Below are positions 27,401 through 36,312 of a stretch of DNA of 64,000 nucleotides, piece by piece (the stretch's first letter is position 1; every line of letters starts with the position of its first letter). A program made the position numbers and the translations under genes. Origin of the DNA: an uncultured Sediminibacterium sp. (lineage in GTDB: Bacteria; Bacteroidota; Bacteroidia; Chitinophagales; Chitinophagaceae); NCBI GenBank assembly GCA_937911175.1, contig CALDSE010000012.1:1-64000 (forward strand), given 5' to 3'. The notes under the pieces were generated by a model, which saw nothing but the letters and a program-made list of their open reading frames with translations, was not told the DNA's origin and searched no databases.

Positions 27401-30057
27401 AAAGTAGATGAAGAGAAGGTTCTGCTTCTATTGATTTTTAAGTCTCTTAAAATACCCGATTTAGGATTCACTGTAATACTGAAAGAACGATACATACCAA
27501 TAGGTGTTACATTAATAGATAATTGCCAGCAGTGCATCTCACGCGTAATAAACATACTTAGTTGTTGAATACTGGCCTTGGCCACATCTACATAGCCCGT
27601 TCCTCCCAATTTCCACTTGGGCGTTAAACTAAAGTCACCATTAAAATTTAAACTAGAATAGGTTTGTAATTTAAATCCTGAATAATCGGGTTTGATTATT
27701 CTAGAAAACTGGAAAGAATAAGATACGGTTAAACTCCAAGGAATATCAAAATCGGTAAACTCTGCAGGATTGGCTTTTACATATTGTAATTGCCTTTGTT
27801 GTTCATCGGGAGTCATGAAGGGATCTAAAGGAATTTCTTTTTTCTTAGCATCTGCATCGTCCTTGGATTTACTTTTAAAAGAAGTAGCAATGGAGACGCC
27901 TCCATTGGTAATACTTCCGAATTTAAATTTAGTAGGGTCAATATCTAATTTATTCACCCTGAACCCTTGCGCATCAGTGGCGTAAGGATCTAAGCTGAAA
28001 GAAGAGGATATATTGAACTTATCAAATAAAATAGTACGCGCATAAAAATTAAAATTACCTAACTGAAAACTATCGGCTAGAAAATTATAATTAGAATTAA
28101 AACCAAAGCCTTCAATTAATTTTATTTTTTTAAAGCTTTCGGCACTCGTATCTTTTTTATCTTTTACTTTCATTTCTAGTAAATTATCCAAACCAAAACT
28201 TAAGCCTCCAAAAGTACCTTCTGAATAGGCACCCCCTAAAGCGCCACCATCATATTTTGAAAAGCGGTAAGTTCTTCCAGTGGAATCAATTTGAGTTGAA
28301 TAATGATAAGATTTAGCTAAATCGGGTGAATAGTTAAAAGAGATACTAGGCCTTAATTCATGACGAATGGCTTCTACATAATCACTTTTAAATTTATAGG
28401 TACCAAAAATTCTACTTGCTGTTCCTACACCAAAACTTACATGGGGTGCTCTGTAAAATCCTTTTTCATAACTAGTATCCACCTTGTTTAATTTGCTGTT
28501 CCAGGACTTTGTATTTTGTTGGCCAAACCATTTTTCATCAAAACCAATAGAGGGTGTAATGGTAATAGGCCCAAGTGATGGAAGAGAAACACTAATAGGA
28601 ATATTATGTGTAGCGCCCCATTGCATGGTATCTAATAATCTATTGATATTAAACGCAGAATCATAAAATGCCGTTTGATTCTGGAAAGATCCATTATACC
28701 CTATCCCTAATTTCTCATACCATTTTCCACTACCCACCTGATCCTTGGACTGAAAAGGATATAAGGTCAATGCATTAAAATTAATATTGGGCAAACTTAA
28801 ATTCACCAAACCTAAATTATTGTTCTGGCTATGATTCAAGTTTACCGATAAATTATATTTATTATCCCAAGACTTATTGTAGCTAATGGATGAGCTAATT
28901 TGGTTTTGGAAATTCTGATAAGGGTTATTGAGTAAATAACTATTATACTTAGTGCTTCCAAAATTGACATTGGCAGAAAAATTAGTACCCGGTAAGGCCC
29001 TTGCATCCATGGAGTGAGACCAGTTAATCATAAATGTTTTACCACCCGTGAATTCACTCGGTATACTCACATTCCTATTAAGAATTCTAGAATTTTGTAA
29101 ACTAAGATTAAAGTTGCCAATATATTTATAGCGTAAAATATATTTACTATTTAAATTGGCACTCCATCCTCCATAAGAATAAATATTACTTCTTATAGTG
29201 GCATCGAAATTATCACTCAGTACTTTATAATAGCCTAATCCTTCAAAGCCTAAACCAAAATCTTCACTCGTAGAAAAAGCGGGTGCCATCATACCAGAAT
29301 GCTTCCCTCTTGATAAAGGGAAAATGCCGAATGGAATACCAATAGGAAAAGGCACTCCCTCAAATTCTGGAAAGGCCGGGCCTGAGACGCCAATTTTATC
29401 TGTGATTATTTTTAATCTATTGGTTCTAAAAGCAAAATGGGGGTCATCTAAATTACAGGTAGTAAATCTTGCCTTCCATGCATAAGCTTGGTCTTGCGTA
29501 ACCTTTTTCATGGTGGTGGCATTGATAAAAATTTCACCTTGTTGAAAATTGGTATTTTTTGTAAGTCCCTTCCCCGACTTCATATTAAAATAAATAGAGT
29601 CATTCACCGAAGTCATTGTTCCTTCTTTGAATTTTGGATTACTTAATGGGTTACCAGTAGTATCCTTTGCACCATAGGCTCTAATATTCTGACTTTGCTG
29701 GTCATAAACTATGGTAGCGGCCTCTAATTCTGAAGTTTTATAAACGGTCTTAGCCTTGCCGTACAAAAAGAATTCTTTGGTAGACATTACCATCACGCCT
29801 GAATCTTCTGCATTATAATTAACGGGGGTATCAATACTATCCTTGGATATTCTAAGTGACTTAATATAAGTACTATCATTTTTCTTAGAAAGGGTATCTG
29901 TTTTAACAGAAATACTGTCTTTTGCACCTGCCTGTATTTTGGCCTGAGCAAAAACACCCATTATGGGCATTAAAACTATTGTTAATGTTAGTAAAATGCT
30001 ACCATTTACAATAGAACGCCTGTATTTTACGTTATTTTTGTATCCTGCTATTATCAC
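27397..30057 (-). CDS. lptD: Putative LPS-assembly protein LptD
   Basis: An 886-residue outer-membrane protein. A signal sequence (ILLTLTIVLMPIMGVFAQA) is followed by a short LptA-like jelly-roll region (about 60-200, with KTSELEAATIVYDQQ and GEIFINATTMKKV) and a large beta-barrel of aromatic-rich strands. LptD with LptE inserts lipopolysaccharide in the outer leaflet; Bacteroidota versions diverge greatly from the Escherichia coli one, so the name is by architecture and neighbourhood. Start is GTG; the next in-frame ATG would remove the signal peptide. It is divergent, by 40 bases, from the amidase-MCE-OstA group. Confidence 0.78.
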   Translation of the reverse strand: MIIAGYKNNVKYRRSIVNGSILLTLTIVLMPIMGVFAQAKIQAGAKDSISVKTDTLSKKNDSTYIKSLRISKDSIDTPVNYNAEDSGVMVMSTKEFFLYGKAKTVYKTSELEAATIVYDQQSQNIRAYGAKDTTGNPLSNPKFKEGTMTSVNDSIYFNMKSGKGLTKNTNFQQGEIFINATTMKKVTQDQAYAWKARFTTCNLDDPHFAFRTNRLKIITDKIGVSGPAFPEFEGVPFPIGIPFGIFPLSRGKHSGMMAPAFSTSEDFGLGFEGLGYYKVLSDNFDATIRSNIYSYGGWSANLNSKYILRYKYIGNFNLSLQNSRILNRNVSIPSEFTGGKTFMINWSHSMDARALPGTNFSANVNFGSTKYNSYLLNNPYQNFQNQISSSISYNKSWDNKYNLSVNLNHSQNNNLGLVNLSLPNINFNALTLYPFQSKDQVGSGKWYEKLGIGYNGSFQNQTAFYDSAFNINRLLDTMQWGATHNIPISVSLPSLGPITITPSIGFDEKWFGQQNTKSWNSKLNKVDTSYEKGFYRAPHVSFGVGTASRIFGTYKFKSDYVEAIRHELRPSISFNYSPDLAKSYHYSTQIDSTGRTYRFSKYDGGALGGAYSEGTFGGLSFGLDNLLEMKVKDKKDTSAESFKKIKLIEGFGFNSNYNFLADSFQLGNFNFYARTILFDKFNISSSFSLDPYATDAQGFRVNKLDIDPTKFKFGSITNGGVSIATSFKSKSKDDADAKKKEIPLDPFMTPDEQQRQLQYVKANPAEFTDFDIPWSLTVSYSFQFSRIIKPDYSGFKLQTYSSLNFNGDFSLTPKWKLGGTGYVDVAKASIQQLSMFITREMHCWQLSINVTPIGMYRSFSITVNPKSGILRDLKINRSRTFSSSTF

Positions 30058-30062
30058 AGCAG

Positions 30063-30070
30063 CAAAAATA
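30063..30070 (-). promoter_or_regulatory. Possible -7 element of lptD, giving a very short leader
   Basis: TATTTTTG on the minus strand ends six bases before the GTG start. If used, the transcript would begin at or within two or three bases of the start codon. No TTG box is seen at the right distance. Confidence 0.35.
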
Positions 30071-30097
30071 AACTAAAACAGCATTAAGGCACTGATT

Positions 30098-31033
30098 ATG
30101 AAGCAAAATAGACTGATTTTAGCATTTACTTATAGCCTAGTAGCCCTTTTTACCCTTATTAGCTTAAGTACAGAAGCCCAAAACTCATCCAAAACCATCA
30201 AACGTATCATTATTGACCCAGGTCATGGTGGCACGGATCCAGGTTCAAATGGCAAATATTCCACTGAAGCTGAAGTGTCTCTAGCTATTTCTTTAAAATT
30301 GGAGGAATATATCAATCAATCTGTCCCTGATGTTGAAGTAGTGCTGACCCGTAGAACTGATATCTATAATTCCGTAGTAGAAAAGGCCAATATTGCCAAT
30401 GCAGCCAAAGGTGATTTATTTATTTGTATCCATACTAATTCAGCCAATCCTAGTAGAAGCAGAGAAATAATTGGGTATACCAATAAAACTTATACCGTAA
30501 AGAAAAAAGGGGTTAAAAGAAAAGTGACAAGAAGAGTGCCTTTATATAAAACCACCTACACGCCAAGTACAGCAAGGGGTACAGAAACTTTTATTTATAA
30601 TGTAGGGAAATCAGACCAAAAGAAAGATATGGCGAATGAGGCAGTGGATGATGTAGTGGAAAAATTAGATTCTGTTTCTATTAAACAAATTAAAGAAATT
30701 GAAGAGGCCGACCCTACCCGATCTATGATGGTAAGTTTATTAACGCAGCAATTTTTTCAAAGAGCAGCTAGTTTAGCTTTAACCATTGAGGAAGAATTTA
30801 AGGCCGCTGGTCGTATTAGTAGAGAAGCCAAACAAAGACAGAAAGGAATTTGGGTACTAGCTGCCGTGCAAATGCCTGCGGTACTAGTTGAAACTGGCTT
30901 CATTTCGAACCCAGAAGACGAGGATTATCTCAATAGCGATGAAGGGCAAAATCAAATTTGCGAGGTAATCACCAAGTCAATCATAAGGTATAAAAATTCA
31001 CTGGAAAACCAGAAAAAGACAAATACCAATTAG
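30098..31033 (+). CDS. N-acetylmuramoyl-L-alanine amidase
   Basis: A 311-residue exported zinc amidase (Amidase_3) that cuts the bond between muramic acid and the stem peptide during cell separation. A signal peptide (about 1-27, ending in STEAQ) is followed by IIIDPGHGGTDPGS, VLTRRTD, the zinc-binding FICIHTNS, and PAVLVETGFISNPED with the catalytic Glu. An insertion of about 60 residues between the zinc His and the Glu (Lys/Arg-rich YTVKKKGVKRKVTRR) is common in Bacteroidota AmiC-type proteins. It heads an operon with the MCE and OstA genes. Confidence 0.9.
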   Translation: MKQNRLILAFTYSLVALFTLISLSTEAQNSSKTIKRIIIDPGHGGTDPGSNGKYSTEAEVSLAISLKLEEYINQSVPDVEVVLTRRTDIYNSVVEKANIANAAKGDLFICIHTNSANPSRSREIIGYTNKTYTVKKKGVKRKVTRRVPLYKTTYTPSTARGTETFIYNVGKSDQKKDMANEAVDDVVEKLDSVSIKQIKEIEEADPTRSMMVSLLTQQFFQRAASLALTIEEEFKAAGRISREAKQRQKGIWVLAAVQMPAVLVETGFISNPEDEDYLNSDEGQNQICEVITKSIIRYKNSLENQKKTNTN

Positions 31034-31082
31034 CTCCCCTTTTTTAGCTAATTTTACTTAAAGATTATTTAATTCATTCAAG

Positions 31083-32087
31083 ATGAAAGTATCAAACGAA
31101 ACCAAGGTGGGCGCGCTTACCGTAATTGCCATTACCTTAATGATTATAGGATTTAATTTTCTAAAGGGAAAAACCATATTTCAACCAGGTAACTATATTT
31201 ATGCAAAATATGCCGATACCAAAGGACTTATTGTTTCTAATCCTGTATTTGTAAATGGCTACCAAGTGGGAACGGTTTTTGAAATTGAAAACCAAAAAGA
31301 CAATCTAGCTTCCATTATTGTTTCTGTAAAATTGAATGAAGCTTATAAAATTCCCAATAACTCAGTAGCTAGTATTCAAGATAATCCTTTAGGCATTAGT
31401 AGTATTAGTATTGTACTAGGTAATGCCACTGCTTATATTAAATCGGGAGACACCATTCAAACAGCACCTGCTAATAGTTTATTAGGCGATTTTGTAAATA
31501 CCCTTTCTCCTTTAGGTGAGAAAACAAATAGTGCCATTATTTCTTTGGATAAAGTGTTGAATAATATTAATCATGTATTAGATGATAGAAACAGACAAAA
31601 CCTAGCCGTTGTATTAGAAAATTTAGCTATCACTACAAAGAGTTTAAATAGTTCTATGGCTAATATTGAAACTATGTTGCAAAAACAAAACGGATCGGTA
31701 AGCCAATCATTTGATAATATAAATGCGTTTACAAAGAACTTGAATAATAACAATGAGAAGTTAAATAATATAATTACCAATTTAGACAGCGTTTCTAAAT
31801 CGGTGAAAGATGCCGACTTGACAAAGACCATCAAAACTATTCAATTAGCAGTTGCTTCTTTAAATACAAGTTTACAAAAGATAAATTCAGGGAATGGTAC
31901 CGCTTCTAAATTAATGAATGACTCCACTTTTTATAATGAATTACAAGGCACCCTTAAAAGTATCAATACCCTTGTCGACGATATTAAAGTGCACCCTAAA
32001 AGATATATCAATGTATCTGTGTTTGGCAAAAAAGATAAATCGACTCCATTAGATAAGCCTTTAGCTGATTCTGTGAATCATGAATAA
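31083..32087 (+). CDS. MlaD/MCE-family lipid transport protein
   Basis: A 334-residue protein with an N-terminal membrane anchor (about 10-28, LTVIAITLMIIGFNFLKG), an MCE domain (about 38-120, with ADTKGLIVSNPVFVNGYQVG and QDNPLGISSISIVLG), and a long coiled-coil-like helical C-terminal half rich in Asn and Ser. MlaD proteins carry phospholipid between inner and outer membranes. It overlaps the OstA gene by eight bases. The cognate permease and ATPase genes are not nearby. Confidence 0.83.
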   Translation: MKVSNETKVGALTVIAITLMIIGFNFLKGKTIFQPGNYIYAKYADTKGLIVSNPVFVNGYQVGTVFEIENQKDNLASIIVSVKLNEAYKIPNNSVASIQDNPLGISSISIVLGNATAYIKSGDTIQTAPANSLLGDFVNTLSPLGEKTNSAIISLDKVLNNINHVLDDRNRQNLAVVLENLAITTKSLNSSMANIETMLQKQNGSVSQSFDNINAFTKNLNNNNEKLNNIITNLDSVSKSVKDADLTKTIKTIQLAVASLNTSLQKINSGNGTASKLMNDSTFYNELQGTLKSINTLVDDIKVHPKRYINVSVFGKKDKSTPLDKPLADSVNHE

Positions 32088-33720
32088 ATGGGGCCTCATC
32101 ATATTATTTTCTGGTCTTAGCTTTTCTTTCGTAAAAGGACAAACCCCTATCACCCAAAATACCAAGGACAGCCTTACAGCCCAAACTCCTCCAGTAGCGA
32201 GTGGAAATAAACTCATTGAATTTCTTTCTGCCGAAGTATACAATGTCAAAAAAATGGATAGTATGGACTACTTGATATTAGTAGGCCATGTTAAAATTCG
32301 TCAAGGGAAAACTTTATTATACGGAGATAGTATTATTTTAAATACTACTTTAAATACTTTAGAAGGTTTTGGCAATGTACATATCAATGATGCCGACAGC
32401 GTGCATACTTATTCCTCTTATTTAAAATATTTAGGCGCTACCAAAAAAGCATTTTTACGTAAAAAAGTAAAACTCACGGATGGCAAAGGCGTATTAACCA
32501 CCGACTCTTTAGATTATGATGTGAATGCTAAGTTAGGTAGCTTTAAAAATGGCGGTAAGCTAGTAAGAAATAAAACAGTCTTAACAAGTACAGAAGGTTT
32601 GTACTATGGAGAAACAAGAGATGTGATATTTAGAAAAAAAGTGGAGTTAATAGACCCTGAAAATAATATTATTACCGATACCTTAGAGTACAATACCTAT
32701 TCACAACTCACTAACTTTTTAAGCCCCTCTAAAATTATAACAGGTAGCAGGGTTATTAGCACTAGTAATGGTAATTACAATACAGGTACGAGAAAGGGTT
32801 ACATGTATGATAGGTCAAATATTGACGACAGTACTTATCATTTTATAGCCGATGAAATGGCGATAGACGATTCTTTAGAAATGGGTGAATTTAAAGGCAA
32901 TGCTATTTATACTTCCAAGGACACCCTAGGTTTTGATTTAACGGCTAATAATATAAAGGCCAATAAACAAAAAAGTACTTTCTTGGCAACAGAAAACCCT
33001 CTTCTATTAATAAAACAAAAAAAAGACACTTTATACATAGCAGCAGATACTTTGTATGCGGGTAAAATTTCTGATTTAAAAAGAAAAATACCCAATGCAA
33101 GAGATTCAGTGGGTATTATTACCGATACCACATTAGATAAATATTTTGAAGCCTATCACCATGTGAAAATATATTCCGATTCACTTCAAGGCAAGGCCGA
33201 TAGCTTATTTTATTCTTTAAGCGATTCCACTATAAGACTTATCTCCGACCCTATTATATGGGCCAACGACAATCAAATTACAGGCGATACACTTTACTTA
33301 TTTGTAAAGAATAAAAAACCAGAACAGTTATATGTATTTGAAAACGCTTTTGCTATTAATAAAATTGATACTACTAGTTATTATAACCAACTAAAAGGTA
33401 ATAAGCTGAATGTATTTTTTGAAGAGGGCGAGATTCACAAAATGAGCGCCAAAGGCAATGCAGAGAATGTATATTTCCCTTTAGACAATGATAAATACTT
33501 TATAGGGGTAAACCATTCCAATGCGCAAATTATTGAAGTGTATTTTGAAAATACAGAACCTGCTAAAGTAGTTTTCAAAAACCAACTCATAGGTAAAATG
33601 ACACCGCTTAATAAAACGCCTAAAGAAGAATTAATTATTAAAGGATTTAAATGGCAAGAAAGCTTAAGACCTAAGAGTAAGTATGAACTTATGAAGCTTC
33701 CATCATTAAATAGGCCTTAA
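32080..33720 (+). CDS. OstA/LptA-like periplasmic protein
   Basis: A 546-residue exported protein with a signal peptide (about 1-20, FSFVKGQ) and repeated OstA-like beta strands throughout, such as GKTLLYGDSIILNTTLNTLE, KLTDGKGVLTTDSLDYDV and TDTLEYNTYSQLT. This is the LptA-type jelly roll that bridges the LPS transport machinery in the periplasm, here much larger than the 185-residue enterobacterial LptA. Its last 32 bases overlap the end of prfB on the other strand. Confidence 0.8.
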   Translation: MNKWGLIILFSGLSFSFVKGQTPITQNTKDSLTAQTPPVASGNKLIEFLSAEVYNVKKMDSMDYLILVGHVKIRQGKTLLYGDSIILNTTLNTLEGFGNVHINDADSVHTYSSYLKYLGATKKAFLRKKVKLTDGKGVLTTDSLDYDVNAKLGSFKNGGKLVRNKTVLTSTEGLYYGETRDVIFRKKVELIDPENNIITDTLEYNTYSQLTNFLSPSKIITGSRVISTSNGNYNTGTRKGYMYDRSNIDDSTYHFIADEMAIDDSLEMGEFKGNAIYTSKDTLGFDLTANNIKANKQKSTFLATENPLLLIKQKKDTLYIAADTLYAGKISDLKRKIPNARDSVGIITDTTLDKYFEAYHHVKIYSDSLQGKADSLFYSLSDSTIRLISDPIIWANDNQITGDTLYLFVKNKKPEQLYVFENAFAINKIDTTSYYNQLKGNKLNVFFEEGEIHKMSAKGNAENVYFPLDNDKYFIGVNHSNAQIIEVYFENTEPAKVVFKNQLIGKMTPLNKTPKEELIIKGFKWQESLRPKSKYELMKLPSLNRP

Positions 33721-34769
33721 TAAAGCCATCAATTTCTCCGTCCATGACGGGGCCTATATTTCCTACTTCAAAATCGGTGCGGTGATCCTTGATCATTTTA
33801 TAAGGATGAAAAACATAAGAACGTATTTGACTACCCCACTCTATTTTTTTCTTATTCGCATTGGAAGCATTTAAAGCTTCTTGTTTTTTTCGCATTTCTT
33901 CTTCATACAATCTGCTTTTCAACATCTTCATGGCTATCTCTCTATTCTCACCCTGCGTTCTTGATTGTTGACATTCTACAATAATACCTGAAGCATGTCT
34001 TAATCTTACAGCGGTTTCTACTTTATTGACGTTCTGTCCTCCTTTACCACCACTTCTATAAAATTCCCATTCAATATCAGCTGGGTTTACTACAATTTCA
34101 ATAGTATCATCAATTAAAGGATATACATATACCGATGCAAAAGAAGTATGTCTTCTTGCATTGCTATCGAATGGTGAAATTCTCACTAAACGGTGCACAC
34201 CCGATTCTGCTTTTAAAAATCCATAAGCAAAGGGGCCATCGAATTGTAAGGTAGCCGATTTTATACCTGCGCCATCTCCTTCTTGATAATCAATGGAGCT
34301 TACAGTCCAACCTTGTTTTTCGCCATACATGGTATACATACGAAGTAACATTTCAGCCCAGTCCTGGCTTTCAGTTCCACCGGCTCCTGGATTAATTTGT
34401 AAAATGGCGGGGAGTTCGTCCTCTGGTTTATTTAAAGTACTTTTAAATTCTGCCTCTTCAATAAAAAGAGTTGCTTTCTGAAAAGCTTCCTGCGTTTCCA
34501 GTTCAGTGGCATCACCTGCTTTCCAAAATTCAAATAGTACTACAAAATCTTCTAAATGGGATGCTACATTTTGATACATATGTATCCAATACTCATTCAC
34601 CTTAATTTCCTTCATGGTACTTGTAGCACGCGTGTTGTCATCCCAAAAACCTGGTGACAAGGACAATTGTTTGTCAGTAGCTACTTTGTATAATCTGTTA
34701 TCGACGTCAAAGAAACCTCCTTAGGACACTTACTTGGTCCTTCATACGCTTTATTTGTTCTATAGTCAT
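33689..34769 (-). CDS. prfB: Peptide chain release factor 2, with programmed +1 frameshift
   Basis: RF2 ends translation at UGA and UAA. The reading frame starts at 34769 with a 20-residue peptide (MTIEQIKRMKDQV...RRFL) that meets TGA at 34709-34707; a +1 shift there joins it to the 339-residue main frame (DVDNRLYKVATDKQ...), giving about 359 residues, close to the usual 365. The SPF stop-recognition motif (198-200, in RISPFDS) and GGQ (243-245, in SGGKGGQNVNK) are intact. The gene is next to rnpB and converges on the OstA gene. The upstream 20 residues are missed if only the long open frame is called. Confidence 0.93.
34706..34721 (-). promoter_or_regulatory. RF2 programmed frameshift site
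   Basis: Minus strand: AGGAGG (34721-34716), a TTT, then the slippery CTT followed by TGA and C (34712-34706). This is the classic RF2 autoregulatory signal: a Shine-Dalgarno-like sequence three bases before CTT, with weak-context UGA. It makes RF2 synthesis depend on RF2 level. Confidence 0.93.
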
Positions 34770-34826
34770 GTATGATCAAGTTTACAATCTTAGCATTTAC
34801 ATACTAAGATCAAATTTTAAAAAATA

Positions 34827-35167
34827 CTACAAGCCTCATAAGCCGGATTCTGTTTCTAAACTATCATTTATCTAGCCCCAACATTGCTGTTGGAGTCTTG
34901 CTGCCTACCCTGGAACTTGAACGAGTCGTTCTTAAGCGCTCCTTTACGTGGCATTACAGCACCCAAGGTTTACCCTATAAAACAATTACTTGTCTTACCC
35001 GTGCGCTTTTACCGCACGTTTTCACCTTTTCCTCTTGCGAGGTAGTTATTTTCTGTGGCACTTTCTCTGTCCCAATAAATTGGAACGCCGGCTATTCACC
35101 GGTGGGTTACCCTATGCTGTCCGGACTTTCCTTGGTAATTGCTTACCACGATAGCTCGGGTTTGTAG
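34827..35167 (-). ncRNA. rnpB: RNase P RNA
   Basis: About 341 bases on the minus strand, bacterial A-type. The conserved GGAAAGTCCGGAC block follows the 5' end by some 35 bases. The P1 helix is formed by CTACAAACC at the 5' end and GGCTTGTAG at the 3' end, with one A-C mismatch. ACAGAA and CCGGCTTATG occur near the 3' end, and GCAAGAGG and CCACCGGTGAATAGCCGG sit in the body. The RNA cleaves 5' leaders from tRNA precursors. A protein-like open frame on the plus strand over this region is an artefact. Confidence 0.95.
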
Positions 35168-35172
35168 TAAGG

Positions 35173-35180
35173 CAAAGGTA
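35173..35180 (-). promoter_or_regulatory. -7 promoter element of rnpB
   Basis: TACCTTTG followed by C lies six bases before the 5' end predicted from the P1 helix, which is where a TAnnTTTG box should be relative to a transcription start. The two independent predictions agree. Confidence 0.6.
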
Positions 35181-35283
35181 AGTAATTAAAATTTGACAGG
35201 AATAGCTAAGCTTAATGGGCGCTGATTCACTGATATTCAATAATATAAGATTGTAAACTTGAAATTAAACAGACGATAAATAA

Positions 35284-36309
35284 TTATTCAAAAAACACTT
35301 CAGTAGCGCCATAGCCGTAAAAATCGGAGTATTGGTTGATAAAATTCTTCACTCCTTTTTTAACCTTTAATAAGTCATGAATTTCGCCCTTCAATTTACC
35401 TGTACCCACACCATGAATAATGGTAAATGCTGGTAAATGATTTAACCTAGCAAGATCAAACCATTTTTCAAACTCAGCTAGTTGAATAGTTAATATTTCA
35501 AAATTAGAAAGGTGGTCATGCCTATCTATTAACTTCTCAATATGTAAATCAATGACTGTTCTAGCGGAAGGTAAATTTTGTTTGATTTTTGTAGCGTCAT
35601 AGACTTTAAAACCTGCCGATCTTAAGATATCCATTTGAATATGATTATCCTCTGCTTTATCGGGATAGGTTTCAAATAACAAATAGGTAATAGCTGCTTG
35701 GTTATTTTCTTTTAAAGTTTCAATTTTTTGAAATAACTGTTTGGGCTTAATTTTTAAATTTGTTTCAAAATGATCGGCCTTCTTTTTATGCGGCTCCACC
35801 AAAGAAAAATCGACAGCAAAACCAGGAGAATCATTTACAGCTGCAAATTGAATATCATGTATATAAAAATCGGTAAAGGGATGAATGGTAGACTCAAGTG
35901 CAAAACCAACTTCCCCTAAAAATAATTGCTCATATACAAATTGATAACCCACCCTTGTATGATTAGATAAATATATTTTTAAGCTTTCAACTACTTCGTC
36001 ATTAAAGTCATCTAAACTAAATTTGGGAACAATATGAATCCAAACCCCGTCTTCAATTTTAGTTTCAGATACTTTTATTTTTTCTTTTGGAATTTGGTCA
36101 ACATAAATTTTCTGTGGCGCCGCTTTTTCAGGAAATAATTTCTTTTGGGTGAATCTCTTAAAATAAGGGAAATCTATTTGATCCATATAGGCAGGGAATT
36201 TCACACCTCTTACTTCAATCATGACCATCTCCTCATTCATGATTTCAATGATATGCCCTTCTTCATTACTATGTAATACTAAAATTTCATCGCCTACCTG
36301 ATACTTCAT
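35284..36309 (-). CDS. DUF2027 and Smr domain-containing protein
   Basis: A 341-residue protein of the DUF2027 family. The first 60 residues (MKYQVGDEILVLHSNEEGHI) resemble the KOW-like N-terminal part of this family, the centre is of unknown function, and the C-terminal part (about 250-320) is an Smr domain with DLHIEKL and IIHGVGTGKLKGEI. Smr domains of MutS2 and related proteins nick or bind nucleic acids, and some act on ribosomes. The ATG at 36309 was used; a TTG directly before is possible. It is three bases from the permease gene. Confidence 0.8.
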   Translation of the reverse strand: MKYQVGDEILVLHSNEEGHIIEIMNEEMVMIEVRGVKFPAYMDQIDFPYFKRFTQKKLFPEKAAPQKIYVDQIPKEKIKVSETKIEDGVWIHIVPKFSLDDFNDEVVESLKIYLSNHTRVGYQFVYEQLFLGEVGFALESTIHPFTDFYIHDIQFAAVNDSPGFAVDFSLVEPHKKKADHFETNLKIKPKQLFQKIETLKENNQAAITYLLFETYPDKAEDNHIQMDILRSAGFKVYDATKIKQNLPSARTVIDLHIEKLIDRHDHLSNFEILTIQLAEFEKWFDLARLNHLPAFTIIHGVGTGKLKGEIHDLLKVKKGVKNFINQYSDFYGYGATEVFFE

Positions 36310-36312
36310 CAA

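Noticed and set aside
33689-34666. prfB taken as a single 325-residue frame starting at a TTG
   Set aside because: It would remove the N-terminus of RF2; the upstream 20-codon frame plus CTT-TGA-C signal explain the full-length protein.
34898-35167. 89-residue plus-strand open frame
   Set aside because: It lies wholly within RNase P RNA on the opposite strand; the sequence is explained by conserved RNA structure.
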